From Terriglobia bacterium (GTDB lineage Bacteria; Acidobacteriota; Terriglobia; UBA7540): DNA of 32,401 nt. The stretch lies in NCBI GenBank assembly GCA_035712365.1, contig DASTAW010000012.1, positions 1 through 32,401 of the forward strand. Direction: 5' to 3'. Below the pieces are notes generated by a model, which ran no database searches, was not told the DNA's origin, and was given only the letters and a program-made list of their open reading frames with translations. The translations under genes were made by a program, and so were the position numbers. Below, in pieces: positions 1 through 5,686 of the stretch (position 1 is the first letter of the stretch; each line of letters opens with the position of its first letter).

Positions 1-60
1 GAGGACGGTCACCCAGCAACTCCTCTTGTGTAAATCCACGCCAAGATATAACTTCTCCAT
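1..60 (-). CDS. IS110-family transposase, N-terminal fragment (continues off the left edge)
   Basis: Read on the minus strand from an ATG at position 60, the first 20 codons give a peptide starting MEKLYLGVDLHKRS and ending CWVTVL. The pattern Y-L-G-V-D-L-H-K is the usual beginning of IS110/IS1111 (DEDD) transposases; the Asp would be the first residue of the DEDD catalytic set. An AGGAG Shine-Dalgarno (complement of 69-73) sits 8 nt upstream of the ATG, so the start is well supported. The rest of the protein, including the remaining acidic residues and the C-terminal serine domain, lies outside the window, so whether the element is intact cannot be told. Family members catalyse RNA-guided (bridge RNA) recombination between element ends and target DNA; that is known of the family, not shown here. 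Confidence 0.75.
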   Translation of the reverse strand, partial: MEKLYLGVDLHKRSCWVTVL

Positions 61-137
61 CGGGGGCTCTCCTTTCGATCGTAAGATTTAGTCGACAACC
101 AAATCCTACTCGATTCGAGCCGCCCCCTTCATGACAT

Positions 138-178
138 CAGACACGTGCCTTGTCGTGTCTGCGATCCCGCGCAGCGGG
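138..178 (-). repeat. Two-hairpin repeat, family A, copy 1
   Basis: On the minus strand it reads hairpin 1 (CCCGC, loop tgc, GCGGG), a short spacer ending in cg, then hairpin 2 (CAGACACG, loop acaaggca, CGTGTCTG), both with perfect stems. Compared with the copy at 437-478, three base pairs of hairpin 2 change on both sides, keeping the pairing, while the loop core ACAAGGC is kept. Confidence 0.7.
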
Positions 179-186
179 CCGCGGCT

Positions 187-223
187 GGCGCACTCGTCGC
201 GGTGTTTGCGATATATGCGGCCT
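187..223 (+). repeat. Dispersed 37-nt repeat, family B, copy 1
   Basis: This segment, running from GGCGCACTCGTCGCGG to TGCGGCCT, matches 5626-5662 at about 31 of 37 positions with no gap. Both copies lie in gaps and in the same orientation. No function is apparent. Confidence 0.55.
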
Positions 224-240
224 CACCGAAACGTCCCAGA

Positions 241-260
241 CGCCAGCCCCGGGGCTGGCG
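241..260. repeat. Perfect 20-bp palindrome
   Basis: CGCCAGCCCC is followed directly by its reverse complement GGGGCTGGCG. It abuts the family A repeat at 261-299. The CGCCAGCC half also follows hairpin 2 in the copy at 437-478 (from 479), so half of the palindrome belongs to the repeat's conserved flank. The lack of a loop makes it a poor terminator. Confidence 0.6.
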
Positions 261-299
261 CAGACGTTGACTTTTAATGTCTGCGGTCAGCGAAGCTGA
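261..299 (-). repeat. Two-hairpin repeat, family A, copy 2
   Basis: On the minus strand: hairpin 1 TCAGC, loop ttc, GCTGA; spacer ccg; then hairpin 2 with arms CAGACATT and AACGTCTG (one G-T pair) around loop AAAAGTC. The order, the ttc loop and the 3-nt spacer match the other copies; the second loop has drifted from ACAAGGC. Confidence 0.6.
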
Positions 300-436
300 G
301 TGGGGCTAGAATGGCGCGCTGCAGGAGCCGCAGCATCACGGGAGCGAGCGGCCGTGGCCAAGGCGGAGATATTGTTTTTTGAAGGACCCCTCGATCCTCG
401 CAATGGACCGGGTGGAATGAAAACAAGCAAGGGCCT

Positions 437-478
437 CTCGCTTCGCGAGAACGCAGATGCTACAAGGCGAGCATCTGC
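437..478 (+). repeat. Two-hairpin repeat, family A, copy 3
   Basis: Hairpin 1 is TCTCGC, loop ttc, GCGAGA (437-451). A 3-nt spacer acg follows, then hairpin 2 with arms CAGATGCT and AGCATCTG around loop acaaggcg (455-478). Both stems are perfect. It faces the copy at 261-299 head to head. It lies downstream of the ferritin-like gene's stop but has no T tract. Confidence 0.75.
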
Positions 479-543
479 GCCAGCCACGCTGCTCCCTCCG
501 CTTGCCCAGCATGACCATGCAGCCAGAGATCCGCCTGGTGACC

Positions 544-1320
544 TTAGCTTATGGGGGTGATGCCCAACGCCAGGAGGGCATTCACGGCATCCGCAGCCGT
601 CGCGTAAACCGTCGAGCGGGTACCGGTGTTCCCGAGCACGTTGCTGGGTGCTCCGACATCTCCCTCAAAAAAGCGGTCGTTGGGCGGATCTTCGCCGGCA
701 ATGTCCCGGATGAGCACCCGGTGCTCGCATTCAATGCCTACAATTTGAGCCGCCGCCTCGGCGATGAAAGTATTCGCAGCGGTGGCGGCAACCGAGATCG
801 CCCCCAGGTAGGCACCGATAAAGATGGATTCCAGTTGTTCGCCGAAGGCCAGCATGGCCTTTGCGCTATCAAATGTCCCCGCAGGAAACTGGAAGACGCT
901 GAATTGAAATGCCAATCCCAGGCCCTGCAGCACGGCTCGATGCGTATCTTCCTGGTTGGCAGCCGCCTGGAAATAGAGCCGGTGCGAGCTGTTGAGAAGG
1001 GTCCCCTTGGCCATATCGCCCGGAACACCAAAGGGCGATGCCTGCCCCAGGGCATTATTGTAAAAGGCGATGCCAATGCGCTCTGCGCCAACGGCGGCGT
1101 TGCCAAAGTCGGTAACGGGATCACCGCCTGCGCGGGCCAGCTTCGCATTGCTGGTCAAGGCGACTGTTCCCACGGCCCCGCCCACCGCAACGCCACCACC
1201 AGCGGCCAGGATGCGCTGCATGAACTTGCGCCGAGTGCTCGTCGCCCGAAAGGCTTCCGATGTTTGAAGGATATTTTCGATTCGCTCAGGATTCCGATTA
1301 ATTTGTTGTCCGGACATCAT
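544..1320 (-). CDS. Tat-exported ferritin-like domain protein
   Basis: The 258-residue product has a twin-arginine signal (T-R-R-K-F-M at about 29-34, then an Ala/Gly-rich hydrophobic stretch to about 65). The mature part resembles the Ferritin_2 family (PF13668, formerly desiccation-related proteins): helices with GAERIGIAFY (about 78-87), QEDTH (123-127), EQLESIFIGAYL (161-172) and EAAAQIVGIECEHR (188-201), which supply the Glu and His residues expected of a four-helix di-iron bundle. The role is unproven; an extracytoplasmic iron-binding or stress-protection function is inferred. An AAAGGAG sits just before ATGATG, so the second ATG at 1317 (6-nt spacing) may be the true start rather than 1320 (3-nt spacing). 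It stands alone, with gaps of several hundred bases on both sides. Confidence 0.8.
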   Translation of the reverse strand: MMSGQQINRNPERIENILQTSEAFRATSTRRKFMQRILAAGGGVAVGGAVGTVALTSNAKLARAGGDPVTDFGNAAVGAERIGIAFYNNALGQASPFGVPGDMAKGTLLNSSHRLYFQAAANQEDTHRAVLQGLGLAFQFSVFQFPAGTFDSAKAMLAFGEQLESIFIGAYLGAISVAATAANTFIAEAAAQIVGIECEHRVLIRDIAGEDPPNDRFFEGDVGAPSNVLGNTGTRSTVYATAADAVNALLALGITPIS

Positions 1321-1769
1321 TAGCTCCTTTCCGGTAATGTAATCTTAGGCCCCACCTTCGCGTTTTGGGCGCAGACTCGCGTGCATAGAGTACCTGGAAT
1401 CCCAACGCGACCTTGCGATTTGGTTCGAAGGAGGCTGCGAAGGGGCTGCCACTGCGCCTGCGGCATTTCCCGGGTCGCGACGGTCTTATCGCCAGCACAT
1501 ATCCAGGTACGGAATCACTCGCACCTCTTTTCCAAGGGATAATTCGGAGGTTAGATCATACGGGTCGCGACAATGTCAAAGCGTCGTCAGGATTTTGCAA
1601 TTTATTATGCTTGGGAATGTTCGCCGGTGCCTTCACGTGAAAGGCGGTAATGCAGGCCCGGAGCTGGTAGCCACGGTCAATCATGTTTTCGGTTGACCGT
1701 GGGTTCGTCCTGCACCAAGGGCCCACAGTCACAAAGGCACTGACTGTGGCTACCCGCTGCGGCTACCTT
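1321..1769. other. Non-coding gap with a doublet hairpin element
   Basis: No gene is supported here. The right part holds the doublet hairpin element at 1667-1753. The left part must hold the promoter of the ferritin-like gene, but I see no clear -35/-10 pair. Confidence 0.5.
1667..1753. repeat. Doublet hairpin (REP/BIME-like) element, copy 1
   Basis: Two perfect hairpins lie side by side: CCACGGTCAA/TTGACCGTGG (1671-1680 and 1693-1702, 12-nt loop) and CCACAGTCA/TGACTGTGG (1723-1731 and 1741-1749, 9-nt loop). The outermost bases, GTAGCCAC (1667-1674) and GTGGCTAC (1746-1753), are themselves a perfect 8-bp inverted repeat. It begins 16 nt past the stop of the OLD-family gene and could also slow transcription there. 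Confidence 0.75.
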
Positions 1770-3737
1770 CTACCCACTGAGAGCGGCATTCAGGGAGCCG
1801 AAAAGCTCATCGAACCGGTCGACGTCCGGAACGGAGAGCGACCTCTCACTTAGCATCGGCAATAATGCCTGGGCAACGCGGTAATGATTAAAGCCACCAT
1901 CTCTCAAGAGCCTGATCTGCCTCGCTTCTAGCCACAGATTGATGCGCTCAACAATGCGCGGGTGCTGACCAAGTCCTGCGGGGTCGATAGCCGCACCCCC
2001 CAGTTCGCTGGCATACGACGCGTTGAACGCCTGGATGTAGATGTTCTCGGGGAAGAGGTCCTCGAGATCGGATTCCTGACCTTTTTGCGCCCGAAACATC
2101 GAATAGTCAAAAATTCGCTTGCGTTCGATAAGTTTCTGCCGGATGAGGTTCTCGATACCTTGATGCGGCGCCCGCCCTCGATCGTGCAGCACGACCAGCG
2201 TCAGTTTGTTCGCGCCGAGGAGCGCAACAAAGGTAGCAACCTTGTCAAGCCCGCCCACAGGAACTAGGACACCTTCGAGTAATCCGCGCTTCCCCACTTT
2301 TTCAAGGAGGGCAGACATATGCTGCAGCAGAATTAGGTCAGAGGGACCCTCCAGAAGGATGTTCTTTTTCGCGATAAAGAGATTCTGTGCAATTGAATAG
2401 CCGAGGGCCGCTTGCAGGGGGAATAGGCTATCCTCGCGTGACCCCACGAGATCGCCCGAAACTTTCGCTCCCTCCTTCGGCCGGTCCTCGACAACCCGAA
2501 CTCTGTGTAGCCCATCACTCTCGACCATGAAGGGTGAATGTGTGGTGTAAATGATCTGGTGCGACTTCGAAAGTGTGCCTATGTAATTGACAAAGTCAGC
2601 CTGCGCGAGCGCATGGAGGCTCAAGCCAGGCTCGTCAAGCAGAAGAATAATTTCTTTATCTGTGCCGAGTCTGCTCTTTACTGCGGAAAACCAGACCATA
2701 AAGCTAAAGAACCATATAAAGCCCTTGCTCCGCTGGTCGAAGGGGACGGTCACGCCGTGGCGTAGGTTCTTAACCCTGATGTACAAATTCTTCCCGTTGT
2801 TATAAGGTGGCAAGTCGGTTGGGTCTGCCTTAATGTCAAACTCCACACAGATGCCGGTGTTCTGTTTCCAGTATTCGAAGACCTGTTCAGTGATTGTAAG
2901 GCCGATTGCTTCCAATTTCGCCTTTGAGTTTTCGTAACCTTGCTCGCTCATCAATTCACGCAGGTCGGTTCCTGCTAGTTCGAAAAGGCCCAACGCCGTT
3001 TCGTCGGCCCCCGTAAGTTGCTTGTTCGCCCTGCGCTGGTTAAGAGCCTCAAGATTGATCTTCCCCTCGAGAAGCTTGTAATCATCGAAGTAGAAAAAGC
3101 GCGGAAGTGACGGTGAGAGGTAGGCATTCCAGATGTGCCAGCCGACCATGTCCCAGTTCGCTGAGTGGTTCGCAAACCTGTCGCGCCACTCTTTTGCAAA
3201 GGCCGCAAGCGTACCGTCGGCAGGGAGTTCCTTTTTCTCTATCCTCTCCACGACCTCATCGAGGCGTTTCGCATCGGCGAAGACTTCTTCTACACATTCA
3301 ATTCCCCGGAGCCGCTTCCTGGAAGCTGCGAGGGCCCCCTCTTGGTTCAGCTCAAGACTGAGGGTACTGGTATTCCCGTATGTTGTCGTCCGCATGAAGA
3401 GATGCCCCGGAGGAACCACCTCCGACCCTTCGAAGACCTCATTATTGATCCTTTGAGCAAGGTTCTTCTCGATTCGGAACGTAAGTTCCACAGCGTTTGC
3501 ATACGATTTTGCCTCGTGTTGACTTCTATAGCGAACGTAGTCCTTGCGCGGGTAGTCAAACACGTAGTCGAATTTTGCGCTCGTGAGAGGCAGGGCTTTG
3601 TGCAGTGCTTCAAGGAAAGCGCTCTTCCCCGACTCGTTCTTGCCGACGAGGACTGTCACATTCTCGTCGATTTGGACGGGCGAGGAGTCCTCGATCGATT
3701 TGTACTTAAAGACGTGGGCTCTGATCAGTTTTATCAA
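1770..3737 (-). CDS. OLD-family AAA ATPase with TOPRIM nuclease domain
   Basis: The 655-residue protein has an SMC/RecF-like ATPase domain: Walker A GKNESGKS at 32-39, signature RSKG near 336-339, Walker B LLLDEP at 365-370 and the TTHSP switch His at 400. A TOPRIM domain follows: LLEGPSD (461-467, Glu463), VVLHDRG (515-521, Asp519) and ESDLEDLFP (555-563). This order is that of OLD (overcoming lysogenisation defect) nucleases, several of which act in phage defence. No UvrD-like helicase is adjacent, so it resembles a stand-alone class 1 OLD rather than GajA of Gabija. The usual D-x-D of the TOPRIM fold reads L-H-D here, so its first Asp appears replaced. The start is TTG at 3737, chosen because AGGAG lies 7 nt upstream. 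Flanking repeats and the lack of functional neighbours fit an acquired gene. Defence is inferred from the family. Confidence 0.85.
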   Translation of the reverse strand: MIKLIRAHVFKYKSIEDSSPVQIDENVTVLVGKNESGKSAFLEALHKALPLTSAKFDYVFDYPRKDYVRYRSQHEAKSYANAVELTFRIEKNLAQRINNEVFEGSEVVPPGHLFMRTTTYGNTSTLSLELNQEGALAASRKRLRGIECVEEVFADAKRLDEVVERIEKKELPADGTLAAFAKEWRDRFANHSANWDMVGWHIWNAYLSPSLPRFFYFDDYKLLEGKINLEALNQRRANKQLTGADETALGLFELAGTDLRELMSEQGYENSKAKLEAIGLTITEQVFEYWKQNTGICVEFDIKADPTDLPPYNNGKNLYIRVKNLRHGVTVPFDQRSKGFIWFFSFMVWFSAVKSRLGTDKEIILLLDEPGLSLHALAQADFVNYIGTLSKSHQIIYTTHSPFMVESDGLHRVRVVEDRPKEGAKVSGDLVGSREDSLFPLQAALGYSIAQNLFIAKKNILLEGPSDLILLQHMSALLEKVGKRGLLEGVLVPVGGLDKVATFVALLGANKLTLVVLHDRGRAPHQGIENLIRQKLIERKRIFDYSMFRAQKGQESDLEDLFPENIYIQAFNASYASELGGAAIDPAGLGQHPRIVERINLWLEARQIRLLRDGGFNHYRVAQALLPMLSERSLSVPDVDRFDELFGSLNAALSG

Positions 3738-3880
3738 GGTTGGTCTCCTGTGCTTTAAACGGTGTCTGCTCCGCGGCCACTAACACGCGCCTCCAGGCTC
3801 GAGGTCCGCCCCCATTTTCACGGATCGGTGCCCACCTCGCTGAGCGTCTCGCCTGCACGCGGCGCGCGCTCTTGCGAATC

Positions 3881-3952
3881 AAGCTGACGGGAAACAGGGC
3901 GGTGGGAGCGGTTGAACTGGAGGCTCAGATTTGGGTTTCCCGTCGTCAGCTT
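3881..3952. repeat. Imperfect inverted repeat
   Basis: AAGCTGACGGGAAAC at 3881-3895 pairs with GTTTCCCGTCGTCAGCTT at 3935-3952; the right arm carries 3 extra bases that would bulge. The spacer is 39 nt. It could be the remnant ends of a small mobile element or a structured transcript; nothing decides between these. Confidence 0.5.
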
Positions 3953-4139
3953 GTTTTTGATTGGGCCGAGGGTTTCAGCAGTTGAACGTGTCACGTGTTG
4001 AGGATCGTTCCCCTGCGGCCCAATTCCCTTTGGCGCGGCCGCCGTTCGCCGCAAAAATAGTCCGGCAGAGTCTACCGCAAATAGTTTCTGGAAACAATTC
4101 CAAATTGGGAACTACGAAGGCGGTCAGCAGGAGGCGCCC

Positions 4140-4195
4140 GTGGTACAGGCACTCTTGCCTGGGCCTAAGTCCACAGCCAGGAGTGGCTGTGCTAC
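4140..4195. repeat. Doublet hairpin (REP/BIME-like) element, copy 2
   Basis: Hairpins CAGGCA/TGCCTG (4146-4161, 4-nt loop) and CACAGCCA/TGGCTGTG (4172-4191, 4-nt loop) are bracketed by GTGGTAC (4140-4146) and GTGCTAC (4189-4195), near-inverted ends like those of the elements at 1667-1753 and 5547-5602. It lies about 30 nt past the stop of the secreted Ig-domain gene and may double as a weak transcription barrier. Confidence 0.7.
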
Positions 4196-4227
4196 TTCAT
4201 TCTCATCGCCTTCCAGCTCCTGCCTCT

Positions 4228-5445
4228 CTACTGCACGGTGACGGTCACGGTCGCGGTTGTGCGGCCGAACTGGTTGGTGGAATTGAGCGTATAGGTTGTA
4301 GTGGCGCCGGGTGTAATGATGATGCTGGTTCCCCGCACCGGCCCGATCTGCGGAGAAATGATGTTGTAGAGCTGCCCGCTGGTTGACCAGCTCAGCGTGA
4401 CCATCTGGCCGGGCGCGGCATTCGGCGGATTGGCCGTGAAGCTCGAGATGGTGGGCGACGGCCCGGTGGGAACATTGGCGGGCGTGTAGATGGTTCCCGT
4501 ATCGACAACTTCAAAACTGGATGCCGTGATCGTCTTGAGCAGGTTCAGATCGTTGTTGTTCCAGCGGTTGTCCGGCGCTCCGCTGATGAAGATGGCGCTG
4601 CCGTTGTCAGCGAGAATCATTCCGTATTTCTTGAGCGCGTTGAGGATCACCTGGTCGTCTGCGGGGAAGCCCGTAATATTGAAAGACGCTTTCAGCCGCA
4701 GCCGCAGTCCCATGGGCGGCGCGTTGGGATTGGTGGTGGTTGAGGCCCAGTGAGTTGCCGGCAGCACAAAGGCTTTTTGCGACGTGGGGACGGTGAATCG
4801 CAGCGCGTGATTGATGGCCCCGGCCGCCACCTCATCATAGCGCGCCAGGCCCACGAACACGGGGAGCCCGGCGGCGTCGGCGGAAGTCCAGGTATAGGGC
4901 CGCTGCTCGTTGATGGTCATGTCCCAGACGGCGGATGAGTCGGCCATCCAATTGCCGTTTTTCTGCAGACTGGCATGGAAAAGTTCATAAAGCCAGCAGC
5001 CGTCCTTTTCAAGCACCAGCACGTGACGATCGCCATTGCCGGGCTTCGGATATCCTTCAATCAGGGCGTTCGAGGGGATGGGCATGGGCCCGGGATCGCT
5101 TTCATCAGGATAAAGGCCGAAAACAATCGGCACCTTGGCCTGCGTCCCGGCCACAACCTGATAGGGAATGCCGATGGTCTGGTTGTGGAAAGTTCCTGCG
5201 CCGAAATCGGGATGCAGAGTTACGGATGCGCCGATGAAATTGATGTAGTTGTTCGAATTCGGATCGACTGCGGCCATGGAGATGTCAGTATTCCAAAGGC
5301 TCGAACTCTGAAAAGGAACAAACCCGTTGAGGCTGGCTCCCTGCCCGAGACTCATTCCGCTGCACGTGCCGGCTTGCCCAAATAGCGGTGAGGAGATTGC
5401 AATCGAGAAGACAAGAATCGAGAAGAATTTCAGTGTGGCTCTCAT
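4228..5445 (-). CDS. Secreted protein of unknown function with C-terminal Ig-like domain
   Basis: The 405-residue protein begins with a Sec signal peptide (hydrophobic residues about 5-22, cleavage probably after LFGQA). The central region (about 45-320) is not one I can name; it has runs such as GDRHVLVLEKDGCWLYELFHA, AAGAINHALRFTV and GMILADNGSAIFISGAPDNRWN, suggesting one globular extracellular domain rich in aromatic and Asp/Asn residues, possibly sugar-binding or sugar-cleaving. Residues about 325-405 (ISSFTANPPNAAPGQ, then LSWSTSG and TTYTLNSTN) form an Ig-like module typical of bacterial surface and exo-enzymes. An AAAGGAA lies 6 nt before the ATG. It is followed 241 bp upstream on the same strand by a lectin-like gene, but there is no sign of co-transcription. 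An extracellular carbohydrate role is only a guess. Confidence 0.7.
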   Translation of the reverse strand: MRATLKFFSILVFSIAISSPLFGQAGTCSGMSLGQGASLNGFVPFQSSSLWNTDISMAAVDPNSNNYINFIGASVTLHPDFGAGTFHNQTIGIPYQVVAGTQAKVPIVFGLYPDESDPGPMPIPSNALIEGYPKPGNGDRHVLVLEKDGCWLYELFHASLQKNGNWMADSSAVWDMTINEQRPYTWTSADAAGLPVFVGLARYDEVAAGAINHALRFTVPTSQKAFVLPATHWASTTTNPNAPPMGLRLRLKASFNITGFPADDQVILNALKKYGMILADNGSAIFISGAPDNRWNNNDLNLLKTITASSFEVVDTGTIYTPANVPTGPSPTISSFTANPPNAAPGQMVTLSWSTSGQLYNIISPQIGPVRGTSIIITPGATTTYTLNSTNQFGRTTATVTVTVQ

Positions 5446-5546
5446 TTCAATTTCCTTTCTTGGCCTGAAGGCAATTCGGTCTTGGGTCGAACTTGACCTG
5501 GATCAACACGGGATCTGCTTGGTTTCCGGTTTGCAACTGGCGGTTT

Positions 5547-5602
5547 GTAGCGGCGGCTTCACGCCGCCATGCAGTGATCCCGCACGACGGGATCGCCGCT
5601 AC
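5547..5602. repeat. Doublet hairpin (REP/BIME-like) element, copy 3
   Basis: Perfect outer ends GTAGCGGC (5547-5554) and GCCGCTAC (5595-5602) enclose two perfect hairpins: GGCGGC, loop ttcac, GCCGCC (5552-5568), and GATCCCG, loop cacga, CGGGATC (5576-5594). It has the same architecture as the elements at 1667 and 4140 but unrelated stem sequences. Confidence 0.75.
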
Positions 5603-5625
5603 GAACAAATTTCAAATTCCACGCA

Positions 5626-5662
5626 GGCGCACACGTCGCGGCGTTTGCAATGTGTGCGGCCG
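5626..5662 (+). repeat. Dispersed 37-nt repeat, family B, copy 2
   Basis: It matches 187-223 at about 31 of 37 positions without gaps and is followed, as in that copy, by a CCAGCCCC motif a little further on. It lies in the gap downstream of the lectin-like gene. Confidence 0.55.
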
Positions 5663-5686
5663 CGCAATCCCAGCCCCCAAAGCGGC

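Larger units (their letters stand above)
61..543. other. Repeat-rich non-coding gap between the transposase and the ferritin-like gene
   Basis: I find no convincing gene here. The stretch contains three copies of a 42-nt two-hairpin repeat (138-178, 261-299, 437-478), one copy of a 37-nt dispersed repeat (187-223) and a perfect 20-bp palindrome (241-260). Its left part is the 5' non-coding end of the IS110-type element; the exact boundary of that element is not visible. Confidence 0.6.
3738..4227. other. Non-coding gap with inverted repeats
   Basis: No gene is supported. It contains a long-range inverted repeat (3881-3952) and a doublet hairpin element (4140-4195). A second imperfect inverted pair, ATTGGGCCGAGGG near 3960 against CCCTGCGGCCCAAT near 4011-4024, lies between them. 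The promoter of the OLD-family gene should be here but is not obvious. Confidence 0.5.

Noticed and set aside
457-1323. Long plus-strand open frame (288 codons)
   Set aside because: It is antisense to the ferritin-like gene, which has a Tat signal, family motifs and a good ribosome site; the antisense frame has no recognisable domain.
3165-3758. 197-codon plus-strand frame
   Set aside because: Antisense to the OLD-family gene, with no domain.
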